From Streptomyces achromogenes (GTDB taxonomy: Bacteria; Actinomycetota; Actinomycetes; Streptomycetales; Streptomycetaceae), in contig NZ_JAUSYH010000001.1 of the NCBI RefSeq assembly GCF_030816715.1, positions 3,162,001 through 3,226,000 of the forward strand: DNA of 64,000 nucleotides, written 5' to 3'. Under the pieces are notes generated by a model, which saw only the letters and a program-made list of their open reading frames with translations, made no database searches and was not told where the DNA came from. A program made the position numbers and the translations under genes. Shown piece after piece: positions 54,846 through 63,986 of the stretch. Position 1 is the stretch's first letter; each line of letters begins with the position of its first letter.

Positions 54846-55702
54846 GTGGACCGGAACAGGTGGCACGACCGGTACGACGCCCCGGATTCGCCGCTTGCCC
54901 GGCGGCTGGCGACGGTGCGGGAACGAGTGCGGCTGGCGCTGGACGATTCTCCCCCCCCGGCCCGCTCGGAGTGGTGAGCCTCTGCGCGGGGCAGGAACGC
55001 GATCTGCTCGACGTTCTGCCAGGTCATCCGCGCCGGGAGGACGTGCGGGCACGGCTGGTGGAGCTTGATCCGCACAACGTCGACGCGGCCCGCGAGGCCG
55101 TCCGGTCGGCCGGTCTCGCGCAGGTCGAGGTCGTCGCCGCAGACGCCTCGCTCCTCGATCACTACGCCGGGATGGCGCCCGCCGACATCGTGCTGCTCTG
55201 CGGAGTGTTCGGAAACATCACGGATCCGGACATCGAACGGACCGTCGACGCGTGCACACAGCTGTGCGCGACCGGAGGCCGGGTGATCTGGACCAGGAAT
55301 CGCAAGTCCCCGGACCGGGTGCCGCTGATCTGCCGGTGGTTCGAGGAGCGAGGCTTCGAACGCGAGTGGGTCACCGACGAGCAGCAGTTCCGGTCCGTGG
55401 GCGTGCACCGCGTCCGCGGGCGGTCCCGGCCGTTGCGGCCGGGCGAACGCGTCCTCACCTTCCTCGGGTACGACAGGCTGCGCTCGGCGACCCGAGCCCG
55501 AGACCGCCGACCCGGTCGACCGGCTCGGCCGACCCTGTCGGATCGGCCGGTCGGGTCGGTCGAGTTGGCAGGGTCGATGAGGCCCGGCGTCGGCTCCGTC
55601 AGCTCCGTCGGCTTCGTCAGCGCGGTCGGCCCTGTCGGAGTCGTCAGCGCTGCGAGCCGTTCTCCTTGCGCCCCACGAGCAGGAGCGCCGCTCCGCCGAT
55701 GA
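54846..55702 (+). pseudogene. Class I SAM-dependent methyltransferase, frameshifted in a C-run
   Basis: The first 38 residues (DRNRWHDRYDAPDSPLARRLATVRERVRLALDDSPPP) and the rest (GPLGVVSLCAGQERDLLDVLPGHP onward) lie in different frames, joined at a run of eight Cs (54951-54958). Adding one C restores a continuous SAM-binding domain with LCAGQERDLL, ARLVELDPHNV and ADIVLLCGVFGNITD. The C-terminal 70 residues after TFLGYDRL are low complexity and overlap the convergent gene by 59 bp, so the true stop may differ. GTG start follows AGGG. Substrate unknown. Confidence 0.7.
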
Positions 55703-57062
55703 CCACCAGGCCGATGGCCGTGCCCGCGATGAGCGGAGTGGCACTGCTGCCGCCCGTCGCGGCGAGGTCGGTGTCGTCCGCGGTGGAGACACCGCCCACC
55801 GTGGCCGGGCTCGGTTCGCTCAGGGTCTGGGTGGTCAGGCCGGCGATCTCGTCGGCCTGGGTCCGGCAGTCCAGGACGCCGGTGAACCTGTTCTGGTCAC
55901 CCCGGGGCCCGACGATCGAGAAGTCGTAGGCCTGGTCCTCCTGCAGCGGGATCGTCACCGTCCCGGACCCGCCGGCGGGGACGGTGTGCTGCACCCCCAT
56001 CAGCTCGAAGGTGAAGGCCTCGTCGCCCCGGTTGGCGGCGGCGATGTCGACGCCGGACTTCGCGCAGTTCTTCGCCGCGGACAGTGCCGGTATGGCGCCC
56101 TTCAGGGCCCAGGTCGCGCTCGCCGTCGCCGACACCGTGGACTCGCTGGAGCCGGCCAGGATCTGGGTCTGGCTGCGGCTGTCGGAGGTGAAGGCGCGGC
56201 CGACCGGGACGGTGGTGGAGGCCTGCACGGTCAGCTCGGCCGAGCCTGCGGCCGTGTCGGCGGGCACGTCGAAGAACAGCTGGCTGCCCTCCGACACGGC
56301 CGTGAGCGGCTTGCCGTCCTTGCCGACGATGCGCACTCCGCTGGTCGCGGCGTCAACCGGCGGCGTCACCGTCGCGCTCGTCGCGTCGGTGTGGACCGTC
56401 ACCGGGCCGAGCAGCTCGCCCGGGCGGCCGGACACGGCGGGCGCGTCGAGGGTGAGGGACGCCGTGGGCTCCGCGACGACCCGGGCGGCCTTCTGCAGGT
56501 AGTCCGCGAGCCGCTCGGCCTGCGGATCGACGGCGTCCACCGCCGCGCCGTCCGAGTAGCGCCAGATGGCCACCTGGGTGCCGGCGGCCGCGTCCTGCTC
56601 GGTGAGGCCCGCGCCGATGCCGGCCTTGTCGGCGAGCGAGGCGAGATCGTTCACCTGGGGGTAGGAGTTCTGCAGGATCCAACGGATGCGGCCCGCGTTC
56701 CGGTTGGCGGCCAGCAGCGTGCCGCTCCACGGCGTCTCGTGGTACTTGGCGTCCCTCTGCGTGGGGTTGTAGAGGTCGACGCAGTACGTCTGCAGGGTGC
56801 CGCCGCCCTCGACGGACATCTCGAACAGGCCGGCCGACACCTCCTGGTCCCCGCCCTCGGCGTGGACCACGGCGGCGCCGTACGTCTTGAGACCGCCGAT
56901 CGTCGCGGTGGCCCCGCCCTGACTCTGCGTCACCTCTGCCGCGGCGGCAGTGCCCGCGGTGGCGAGCAGGCCGACGGCGACGACGCCGGACGCCACGGCC
57001 GCCGCCGCGAGACGGACCGGGCCCCGCCCGCGCGCGAACAACGCGGAGATCGAAGAAATCAC
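55644..57062 (-). CDS. Sortase-anchored thioester-domain surface protein
   Basis: 472 aa. A signal peptide (VRLAAAAVASGVVAVGLLATAGTAAAA) is followed by a thioester domain: the Cys of LQTYCVDLYNPT and the Gln of AGTQVAIWRYSDG are the pair that form an internal Cys-Gln thioester in TIE proteins, which can covalently attach to surfaces. Two beta-sandwich regions follow. The C-terminus is LAATG, a hydrophobic helix (LIAGTAIGLVVIGGAALLLV) and GRKENGSQR, a class E-type sortase signal. GTG start after AAGGGG. Likely cell-wall adhesin or coat protein. Confidence 0.88.
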   Translation of the reverse strand: MISSISALFARGRGPVRLAAAAVASGVVAVGLLATAGTAAAAEVTQSQGGATATIGGLKTYGAAVVHAEGGDQEVSAGLFEMSVEGGGTLQTYCVDLYNPTQRDAKYHETPWSGTLLAANRNAGRIRWILQNSYPQVNDLASLADKAGIGAGLTEQDAAAGTQVAIWRYSDGAAVDAVDPQAERLADYLQKAARVVAEPTASLTLDAPAVSGRPGELLGPVTVHTDATSATVTPPVDAATSGVRIVGKDGKPLTAVSEGSQLFFDVPADTAAGSAELTVQASTTVPVGRAFTSDSRSQTQILAGSSESTVSATASATWALKGAIPALSAAKNCAKSGVDIAAANRGDEAFTFELMGVQHTVPAGGSGTVTIPLQEDQAYDFSIVGPRGDQNRFTGVLDCRTQADEIAGLTTQTLSEPSPATVGGVSTADDTDLAATGGSSATPLIAGTAIGLVVIGGAALLLVGRKENGSQR

Positions 57063-57347
57063 ACAATTCCCCTTCGAGCAGGACCCGTTGATGTGGGGGC
57101 GGGTCCCACCAGCAGAATCAGAAGCCCCAGTGAGCTACGTCCGGCATCCTAGAGACGCCGCGCACCGCGCTTACCGGTCATCTCGTCGGATCACCGATCC
57201 GACTCGGAATCGTTATCCCCAAGATCGGCCACGAGCGCGGCATGTCGACTTGTCCCCTTCGCTACGCCGTGCAGATGCGTCGATATGCCGCAGCTCTCTG
57301 TTGACCGACCGTCACCATCGCACTTCGCTGCGGATCATGGGGCCCGC

Positions 57348-57830
57348 TCAGGTCACCGCCGCCGGCTCGCGACGCCCTGCTTCGTCGGGCTTCGCGTCCG
57401 CCGCACCGGCGACCGGCGTCTCCCAGTCGGGCTCGGGCTGTGGCGGCGGGCCCGCCGTCGCGGGCTCGGCACGGCCCTGCCGCCGGAAGGCCGACGTGCC
57501 CCGTGCGAGGTCGTGACCGATCGCCATGGCGTCGAGGTCCGCCGAGGTCCGGCCCTGCTGCCCCTCGCGCGACTCCGTGCGCACCTTCAGCCTGCCCTGG
57601 ACGATCACCGGGTCCCCGACGTTCAGCGAGGCCATCGCGTTCTGTGCCAGCTGCCGGTTGGCCCAGACGGTGAAGAAGTTGGTGTGGCCGTCGGTCCAGG
57701 CGCTCTTCTCCCGGTCCCAGTAGCGCGAGGTCACCGCCAGCCGGAACCTCGCCGACGCGCCCACCGCCAGGTCCCGGTAGACCGGCTGCGTCGCCACGTT
57801 GCCCACTGCGCAGACCATCGTCTCGTTCAT
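57348..57830 (-). CDS. ssb: Single-stranded DNA-binding protein (SsbB-like)
   Basis: 160 aa. The OB-fold is complete: NETMVCAVGNVATQPVYRDLAVGASARFRLAVTSRYWD, FFTVWANRQLAQNAMASLNVGDPVIVQGRLKVRT. The tail is short and ends REPAAVT rather than the acidic DDDIPF of replicative SSB, matching the second, shorter Streptomyces SSB. ATG 57830 with GAGGG 5 nt upstream. Transcribed after the GTPase pair with a 426-bp gap. Confidence 0.92.
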   Translation of the reverse strand: MNETMVCAVGNVATQPVYRDLAVGASARFRLAVTSRYWDREKSAWTDGHTNFFTVWANRQLAQNAMASLNVGDPVIVQGRLKVRTESREGQQGRTSADLDAMAIGHDLARGTSAFRRQGRAEPATAGPPPQPEPDWETPVAGAADAKPDEAGRREPAAVT

Positions 57831-58256
57831 GCGAACCCTCCCTCGCCCGGACGGCCGCGCCGCCCGGTCACACGTACGGGCCCGTCCCGTACGGCTGCGT
57901 CCGCCGCGACGGCCGCGGTGGTGTTCACCGTGTGCCGTCAGCGCCGTTCGCGGCGACCGCGTCCGTCGCGACCGCCGCGGAGCCAGACTGCCTCCGTCGG
58001 ACCGGGCCCGCCGAGCGCTGTGGACGACCCCTCGCCGGTGGAAAACCCCACCACCCGGACGAGTGATCAGCACCCGTGCGCCCCGTGATCACCCCCGGCG
58101 GATCCGCTCCGCCCTGCGGGCGTCGGGGCCCCACCCCCTGTGGATCACCACCGCGTCGTCGCGGTCCTGGTCGCACGACAGCCCGCACCGTCCGCCGCTT
58201 CTCCCGCTCCGGCCACCGCCCGCCGCTTCACCGCGCTCCGGCCACCGCCCGCCACC
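57831..58256. other. 426-bp intergenic region upstream of ssb
   Basis: Low-complexity GC sequence with no convincing gene. Near its right end and running into the GTPase 3' end (58205-58282) are three imperfect copies of a unit containing CCGGCCACCGCCCGCC. The ssb ribosome binding site is at 57840-57836; no clear promoter is visible. Confidence 0.45.
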
Positions 58257-60536
58257 TCACCGTGCGCCGGCCACCGCCCCCGTGACCCGTGCGTACTGTT
58301 CCCGCACCTCCCGGTAGCGCAGCAGCTCCGCGGCCACGGGGTCCAGCACCCGGGCCCGTCCGCAGCCGGCCGCCGCCTCCCGCAGCCGGCGTTCCGCGTC
58401 GTGCCCGTACCGCCGCGCCGGTCCCCGGGCGGCCATGCGGCAGCTCCACTCGACCAGCGGGCCGCCGATGATGCCGGACACCATCAACAGCACCGGAACC
58501 CCGAGGTTGGGGGCCATGACGCCGACGATCTGGCCGACCAGCCACAGTCCGCCGACGACCTGCAGGAGCGTCATGCACGCCTGCGCCAGGACGGCGACCG
58601 GCCACCAGCCCGGCCGGGGCGGTCGTCCCGGCGGCAGCCCGGCCCGCGCCGCCAGGTCGTCCAACGCCTCGGGCAGTCCCTGCGCGCCGCGAACCGCCGC
58701 CTCCCGGACGGCCTGCGCCCAGGGCGTCGGCAGCCCCACCGAGGCCCGTTCGGACACGGTGCGCACCGCCTGCTCGACGCGCTGCCGTGCCGTGGCCTCC
58801 TCGTCGGCCTGGGCGCGGACCGGCAACCGCCCGGTGGGAGGGTCGCGCCGGTCCTGGTGCCACCGCCACAGCCGCAGCCAGGGCGTCCCGCACGCGCGGT
58901 TGGCGTTGCGCAGCCAGGCGCGCTCGGCGGCCTCGCCCGCCGCGGTGGCGCCCACCGCGTCCGCCAGCCGGTCGGCGAACTCGTCCCGCGCCTGCTCGCT
59001 CAGCCCGACGCGTCGTCCGGTGGCGTAGACGGACCGCAGTCGCCAGGCCGCCGCGTCCACGTCGGCCGCGATGCGCCGGGCGGCGGCGCCGCGCTCCGCG
59101 ACGAACTGGCCCAGCACCTCGCGCAGTTCACCGACGCCGTCCCCGGTCAGCGCGGACAGCGCGAGCACGGTGGCGCCCGGTTCGCCGTACTCGCCGAGGG
59201 CGACACCGTCCTCGTCGAGCAGCCGCCTCAGGTCGTCGAGGACCAGCTCGGCGGCCTCGCCCGGCAGCCGGTCGACCTGGTTGAGGACGACGAACATGAC
59301 CTCCGCGTGCCCGGCCATGGGCCGCAGATACCGTTCGTGCAGGACGGCGTCGGCGTACTTCTCGGGGTCGACGACCCAGATGACGGCGTCCACGAGCGCC
59401 AGCACCCGGTCGACCTGCGCACGGTGCTGCACGGCCGCCGAGTCGTGGTCGGGCAGGTCGATCAGGACGAGCCCGCGCAGCTGCGCCTCCGCCTCCGCGC
59501 TCTGCACCGGCCGTCTGCGCAGCCGGCCCGGGATGCCGAGCCGGTCGATGAGGGACGACGCGCCGTCGCTCCAGCTGCACACGATGGGCGACGACGTGGT
59601 CGGCCGGCGCACGCCCGTCTCCGAGATCGTGACGCCGGCGAGGGCGTTGAACAGCTGTGACTTGCCGCTGCCGGTGGCGCCGGCGAGGGCGACCACGGTG
59701 TGCTGCCCGGAGTGCCGGCGCCGGGCCGCCGCCTCGTCCAGGACCCGGCCGGCCTGGGCGAGTGTCCTGCTGTCGAGGCGCGTGCGGGAGAGCCCGACGA
59801 GTTCGCGCAGCGCCTCAAGCCGTGAGCGCAGCGGCGCGTCGTAGACGAGCGGGGTCGAGGGCAGGGCGCCGCCGCCTCCGCCGGTCCGGGCCGCCTTGTC
59901 GGCCGCCGCCTGCTCGGCTTCGGCCTCGTTGACGCGGCGGGCGATGAGACCGTCGTCCCAGGCGTCGGCCGATTCCTCGTCGGCGTCGGCGTCCGCACGG
60001 GACGTGCGCGCGAACGGGGCCCGGGGGGACGGGTCCGGGGCCGGGCCGGCGTTCGGGCGCGGCAGAGCGTCCTCGGCGGCGTCGGCTACGTGCGCGTGGC
60101 CGACGCCGTGGCTGGTCGGCTCCTGCGTCGAAACGTCCGCGTCGTCGGACAGGCCTCCCTCGCCTTCCGGCTTCTCCCCCTTGGGCCCCGCGCTCTCGGT
60201 GCGCTCCTGGACTTCGCGGTCGTCCTGGTGTCGCCGCCGGCCCTCGCGCTCCTGGTGTTCCTGGTGCTCCTGCTCCTCGTGTTCTTGGTGCTCCTGGTGT
60301 TCCAGGTCCTCCCGGCGCGCCTGGGGACTCACGGGGTTCTGGTGCACCTGATGCTCCTGGCGACTCCTGGGATCCTGATGGCTCTCGTGCCCCGGGTCTT
60401 CCTTCTCCTCCCGGTCCACGTGGCCTCTCTGGTCCGCGCGGCCCGTCTGATCCCTCTGATCCCTCTGATCCCTCTGATCCGTCCGATCCGTGTGGTCCGT
60501 GTGGTCCGTGTGGTCCTGGTCAGTGACGGCGGTCAC
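58257..60536 (-). CDS. Large dynamin-like/YfjP-type GTPase with His/Asp-rich repeats
   Basis: 759 aa. G-domain motifs: P-loop VALAGATGSGKSQLFNALAG, switch region VRRPTTSSPIV, G3 LVLIDLPDHDS, G4-like FVVLNQVDRLPG. A hydrophobic hairpin near 630-690 (WWPVAVLAQACMTLLQVVGGLWLVGQIVGVM, LLMVSGIIGGPLVEW) predicts membrane association. The first 110 residues are striking repeats: HTD x3, QRD x3, HQEHQEHEEQEHQEHQE. GTG start 3 bp after the upstream GTPase stop with GGAGAGG before it. The pair probably works together at the membrane. Confidence 0.88.
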   Translation of the reverse strand: MTAVTDQDHTDHTDHTDRTDQRDQRDQRDQTGRADQRGHVDREEKEDPGHESHQDPRSRQEHQVHQNPVSPQARREDLEHQEHQEHEEQEHQEHQEREGRRRHQDDREVQERTESAGPKGEKPEGEGGLSDDADVSTQEPTSHGVGHAHVADAAEDALPRPNAGPAPDPSPRAPFARTSRADADADEESADAWDDGLIARRVNEAEAEQAAADKAARTGGGGGALPSTPLVYDAPLRSRLEALRELVGLSRTRLDSRTLAQAGRVLDEAAARRRHSGQHTVVALAGATGSGKSQLFNALAGVTISETGVRRPTTSSPIVCSWSDGASSLIDRLGIPGRLRRRPVQSAEAEAQLRGLVLIDLPDHDSAAVQHRAQVDRVLALVDAVIWVVDPEKYADAVLHERYLRPMAGHAEVMFVVLNQVDRLPGEAAELVLDDLRRLLDEDGVALGEYGEPGATVLALSALTGDGVGELREVLGQFVAERGAAARRIAADVDAAAWRLRSVYATGRRVGLSEQARDEFADRLADAVGATAAGEAAERAWLRNANRACGTPWLRLWRWHQDRRDPPTGRLPVRAQADEEATARQRVEQAVRTVSERASVGLPTPWAQAVREAAVRGAQGLPEALDDLAARAGLPPGRPPRPGWWPVAVLAQACMTLLQVVGGLWLVGQIVGVMAPNLGVPVLLMVSGIIGGPLVEWSCRMAARGPARRYGHDAERRLREAAAGCGRARVLDPVAAELLRYREVREQYARVTGAVAGAR
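60440..60520 (-). repeat. 9-bp in-frame repeats encoding HTD/QRD tracts
   Basis: On the plus strand ATCCCTCTG recurs three times and GTCCGTGTG three times, encoding the QRD and HTD triplets of the GTPase N-terminus. Confidence 0.8.
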
Positions 60537-60539
60537 CGG

Positions 60540-62144
60540 TCACCTCTCCTTCTGCAGTACGGACAGCGCGGCGATGAGTTCGGCCTGGGGTTCGGGGTGG
60601 ACCTCGAGTCCGTCGAGGGGGGCGAGTCGGCGTTCGCGTTCGGCGTGCATGACCCGGTCGAGGTGTTCGGCGAGCAGCCGCCCTCCCCGGTCGCGCAACC
60701 GCAGCGCCCCGTGCGCGCCGATCCGCTCGGCCAGCCCCTCACCGGCTGAGCGCGCCCTGCGGCCGCCCAGCAGCGCCGTGGCGACGAGAGCGGCGACCGA
60801 CTCCGGGTCGGGCGCGGCACCCCGCTCCAGGCCGCGTACCTCGTCCTCGGCGTACTCCTCCAGCTCGCGCCGCCAGCGTCGGACGGCGAGGCCGATGCGG
60901 TGCTCGGCGCTCTCCGGGGAGGCGTCACGGTCCGTCAGCACCGCGGCCTGTGACGCCGGTTCGCGGCGCCAGGCCTCGTCGACGCGTTCGTCGGCGGCGG
61001 TGACCGCGCACAGCAGCAGTGCGGCGAGGCTCTCCACCAGGGCGTCGAGGAGTTCACCGGCGGTGCAGTCCAGCGGGAAGGCCCGCCAGCGCTTGAGCGC
61101 GTCGCCGGCGAGGACCTCGCCGCTCTGCAGACGACCCCGCACGCGCGTGTACTCGCTGTCGTACGCCCCCTCGACAGCCGAGGTGAGCCGCAGCGCGGCG
61201 GCGTACTGCGCGGCGGCGGCGCCGGCCAGTTCGGGCATCCGCGCCTTGAGGGAGTCGAGAACGCCGTGGGCCGTGCGGGCGAGGGCGTGGTTGCGGGCGG
61301 CCGGGTCCTGGGCGTGGTGGACGAGCCAGGCGCGCAGCTGCGCCACGGCGGTGGCCGGAAGAAGCCCACCGCCCCAGGCGGACTCGGGCAGTTCGGGCAC
61401 CGTGAAGCGCGGCACCTCGCCCAGCCCGGCCTTGGTGAGCAGGGCGCCGTACTGCCGGGACACCTCGGAGACGACCTGGTGGGGCACCCGGTCGAGGACG
61501 GTCACGAGCATGACGTCGTACTCCTTGGCGGTGCGCAGCAGGTGCCAGGGCACGGCGTCGGCGTAGCGGGAGGCCGTCGTGACCATCACCCAGATGTCGG
61601 CGGCGCAGATCAGTTCGGCGGCGAGCACGCGGTTGTCGGCGACGAGCGAGTCGATGTCGGGCGCGTCGAGAAGGGCGAGACCGGGCGGGAGCGTGTCGGC
61701 GGTCTCGATCCGCAGCACGGGTCTGCCGTCCTCGCCGGTGAGCAGCAGGTCGTCCGCCGAGTCCCGGCGAGGGGCCCACGCGCGGGCGAGGCCGGGCAGC
61801 ACCCGCATGCCGCTGAACCAGTGATGGTCCTCCGGATGGCATACGAGCACCGGGGTCCGTGTCGTCGGCCGCAACACGCCCGCCTCGCTGACGCGCCGCC
61901 CCACCAGGGAGTTGACGAGCGTCGACTTGCCGGCGCCGGTGGAGCCGCCCACCACCGCCAGCAAGGGCGCGTCGGGTTGTCGGAGCCGCGGCACCAGGTA
62001 GTCGTCGAGCTGGGCTAGCAGTTCGTCGCGGTTGGCACGTGCGCGCGGGGCCCCTGTCAGGGGTAGCGGGAAGCGTGCGGCGGCGACACGGTCGCGCAGG
62101 GCGGAGAGTGCGTCGAGCAGCTGAGGCCTTACGTCCAAGGTCAC
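60540..62144 (-). CDS. Dynamin-family GTPase
   Basis: 534 aa from GTG 62144. P-loop [21 protein letters not shown], switch [12 protein letters not shown]3 [13 protein letters not shown]4-like VLDRVPHQV; the rest is a helical stalk-like region. No membrane helix. Forms a two-gene operon with the larger GTPase (3-bp gap), resembling paired bacterial dynamin-like proteins that act as heteromers. Upstream extension to 62294 is open but unlikely; the region before the GTG is AT-rich with TAAAAT about 15 nt away and no ribosome binding site, so the transcript may have a very short leader. Confidence 0.87.
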   Translation of the reverse strand: MTLDVRPQLLDALSALRDRVAAARFPLPLTGAPRARANRDELLAQLDDYLVPRLRQPDAPLLAVVGGSTGAGKSTLVNSLVGRRVSEAGVLRPTTRTPVLVCHPEDHHWFSGMRVLPGLARAWAPRRDSADDLLLTGEDGRPVLRIETADTLPPGLALLDAPDIDSLVADNRVLAAELICAADIWVMVTTASRYADAVPWHLLRTAKEYDVMLVTVLDRVPHQVVSEVSRQYGALLTKAGLGEVPRFTVPELPESAWGGGLLPATAVAQLRAWLVHHAQDPAARNHALARTAHGVLDSLKARMPELAGAAAAQYAAALRLTSAVEGAYDSEYTRVRGRLQSGEVLAGDALKRWRAFPLDCTAGELLDALVESLAALLLCAVTAADERVDEAWRREPASQAAVLTDRDASPESAEHRIGLAVRRWRRELEEYAEDEVRGLERGAAPDPESVAALVATALLGGRRARSAGEGLAERIGAHGALRLRDRGGRLLAEHLDRVMHAERERRLAPLDGLEVHPEPQAELIAALSVLQKER

Positions 62145-62467
62145 CACACGCGAAGAATGCCCAATTTTAGGGGATTTATGAAGCATATAGGCATGTCTGC
62201 GCGCCGATAGGACACAAGGGACGGAAGGCGCGAGAGGGACAGAGGCACAGCGCAGGCATAACGAGTGCACAACACCCGTGGCCGGGGACGCCAAAAGCGG
62301 TGCACGATTCGCACCTGCCTGCGATTATCGGGACCGCTTCACCGAACCTCCACATTGAGCCACGGAGGCGAAGCAACCGGGACAAGGAACCGGGAGCCCT
62401 ATCCTTGTCCCCGGCAACGTCACGGATCAGCCCACACCCGGGCAGCACGTACGAGGCCACCACACCG
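62145..62467. other. 323-bp AT-richer intergenic region between GTPase operon and tRNA-Arg
   Basis: Relatively AT-rich near the GTPase start (TAAAAT on the minus strand around 62170) and near 62330-62420 upstream of the tRNA, where tRNA promoter elements are expected but not clear. No gene seen. Confidence 0.4.
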
Positions 62468-62540
62468 GCCCCCGTAGCTCAGTGGATAGAGCAGGCGCCT
62501 TCTAAGCGCTTGGCCGCAGGTTCGAGTCCTGCCGGGGGCG
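62468..62540 (+). tRNA. tRNA-Arg (anticodon TCT)
   Basis: 73-nt cloverleaf: acceptor GCCCCCG/CGGGGGC with discriminator G, D-arm GCTC-AGTGGATA-GAGC, anticodon stem GGCGC/GCGCT with loop CTTCTAA (anticodon TCT), and T-arm GCAGG-TTCGAGT-CCTGC. CCA is not encoded. Reads AGA, a rare codon in this GC-rich genome. Confidence 0.96.
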
Positions 62541-62549
62541 CAAGTCTCC

Positions 62550-62574
62550 GCCCTCCCCGTGGGAGGGCGTTTTT
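62550..62574 (+). terminator. Terminator of tRNA-Arg
   Basis: GCCCTCCC (62550-62557) pairs with GGGAGGGC (62561-62568) around a 3-nt loop, followed by GTTTTT. Confidence 0.85.
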
Positions 62575-62607
62575 GCTGGCCAGAGCATGTTTCACTCGAA
62601 CGACGAA

Positions 62608-62648
62608 GCCCCGGACTCTCCCCGACGATCACGGGGAGAGTCCGGGGC
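62608..62648. terminator. Long bidirectional hairpin between tRNA and phosphopantetheinyl transferase
   Basis: A perfect 17-bp stem (62608-62624 with 62632-62648) and 7-nt loop lies between convergent units and probably ends transcription of the minus-strand genes. Confidence 0.75.
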
Positions 62649-62796
62649 CGTCCGGCTGTCACCGGGTTCTCGCGGGTGGCCCAGCCGAATACGTGTCGAA
62701 GTTCTCGGCGAAGCTCTCGGCGAAGAGCCTCACGCTCGCCCACGGGCGCGTATGCGGACCGTGGACCTGCCCGTAGGACGGCCGCTCCACCGGCGT

Positions 62797-63576
62797 TCAG
62801 CAGCCGTGGGCGGCGAGCGTCGCCGAGCCGTCGCGGGGGACGACCCGTACGTCTCCCGGCCCGCTCACCGCGCCACCCGGCCCGGGCCCCGTCGCAGGTG
62901 CTACCACCGCCACCGTCGACGGGTGAACGCCGTCGACGAGCAGGTCCGCCATCCGCAGGTCGGCCGGGTGGCGTTCGGGAGGGACGGTCGGCGGGGGCGG
63001 CCAGGCGAGCACGGCCGGGGGCGCTTCGGGCGGCGAGACCTCCAGGCCGCGCAGCGGCATGCGCAGGCCCATGCCGAGGGCCTTCAGCACGGCTTCCTTC
63101 CTGGTCCAGACGCGCAGGAAGGCCGGGCGGCGCTGGGCGGGGGGCAGGGCGTGGAGGGCGGCGAGCTCGGTCCCGGACAGTGCGGTCCGTGCGGCGCCCT
63201 CGACGTCGAGAGGCGCCTCGCCGTCCTCGACGTCCAGGCCCACGGCTCCGTCCGAGGACACCGCCACGCCGATGAGCGCGCCGCTGTGGGTCACCGAGAA
63301 GTCGTACGGCGCAGGGGCGCCCGGCATGTCGAGCCGGACCTTTCCGTGCGGTCCACCGCAGCGGGGACAGACACGCCGCAACGGCACGTCCGCCGGGGGG
63401 AGGCCGAGCAGTTCGCCCAGGAGCACACGGCTCAGGGCGCAGCCGACGAGGAAGCGGGCCCGGTCGGCCGGGGCGGCGGTCTCGTCGTGACGGCCGCGCT
63501 CCACGGGATCGAGGAGCGTCAGCAGATCCGCGCGGGCGTCGCCGAGGCGCGCCCACGCGACCTGCACGGAGATCAC
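62797..63576 (-). CDS. 4'-phosphopantetheinyl transferase (Sfp type)
   Basis: 259 aa. Transfers phosphopantetheine from CoA to carrier-protein domains of PKS, NRPS or FAS. Signature motifs are DFSVTHSGALIGVAVS, VGLDVED (metal-binding Asp/Glu) and FLRVWTRKEAVLKALGMGL. A CPRCGG pair interrupts the N-terminal half. Length fits the Sfp/Gsp group. No PKS or NRPS is in the window, so it may serve in trans or belong to a cluster beyond the right edge. It follows the SpeD-like gene by 29 bp on the same strand. Confidence 0.9.
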   Translation of the reverse strand: MISVQVAWARLGDARADLLTLLDPVERGRHDETAAPADRARFLVGCALSRVLLGELLGLPPADVPLRRVCPRCGGPHGKVRLDMPGAPAPYDFSVTHSGALIGVAVSSDGAVGLDVEDGEAPLDVEGAARTALSGTELAALHALPPAQRRPAFLRVWTRKEAVLKALGMGLRMPLRGLEVSPPEAPPAVLAWPPPPTVPPERHPADLRMADLLVDGVHPSTVAVVAPATGPGPGGAVSGPGDVRVVPRDGSATLAAHGC

Positions 63577-63605
63577 GGGCCCGGTACCGGAGGGATGGGA
63601 ACGGG

Positions 63606-63986
63606 TCAGTGCACGGCGCGCAGCATGCGCGTGACGTTGATCCGCGTCGGGGAGAGGCCGAGTTCCACGCTCTGCATCATCCGCTCGCCGTTCAGCCGGC
63701 CGTAGGCGAGGAGATCCACGTTGGCCAGGCTGAATTCGGGCCAGGTGTGAATGCTCAGATGCGATGCGGAAAGCAGCAGAATAGCGGTGACGGCACCGTT
63801 CGGGAAAACGTGCGACGCCTCACCGAGAACCGTTGCGTTCCCCTTTTCGGCGGCCGTGCGCAGCACCTGGAGGAGGCGCTCCTCGTCGGTCAGGATGCTG
63901 TGATCGCTCACCCATACGTCGACCGCATAAGAGCACAGATCGTCGACGTTTATACCCTCGGTGGCGAGGTTGGCGGAGTTGGTCAT
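63606..63986 (-). CDS. speD: SpeD-like pyruvoyl-dependent decarboxylase homologue, divergent active site
   Basis: 126 aa, the size of class 1B S-adenosylmethionine decarboxylase proenzymes, which self-cleave before a Ser to make a pyruvoyl group. The core LLSASHLSIHTWPEF keeps the Ser and His of the processing site, but the residue before Ser is Ala rather than the usual Glu, and the catalytic Cys (DVxTCG in SpeD) is replaced in VDLLAYG. Some such SpeD homologues have been reported to decarboxylate ornithine or arginine instead. Substrate therefore open. It precedes the phosphopantetheinyl transferase; its promoter is outside the window. Confidence 0.75.
   Translation of the reverse strand: MTNSANLATEGINVDDLCSYAVDVWVSDHSILTDEERLLQVLRTAAEKGNATVLGEASHVFPNGAVTAILLLSASHLSIHTWPEFSLANVDLLAYGRLNGERMMQSVELGLSPTRINVTRMLRAVH

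Noticed and set aside
57925..58188. 87-codon minus-strand frame in the ssb upstream region
   Set aside because: Arg/Gly low-complexity composition, no ribosome binding site, repeats underneath.
62468..62540. tRNA-associated integration site for a mobile element
   Set aside because: No integrase or repeated tRNA 3' end is visible within the window.
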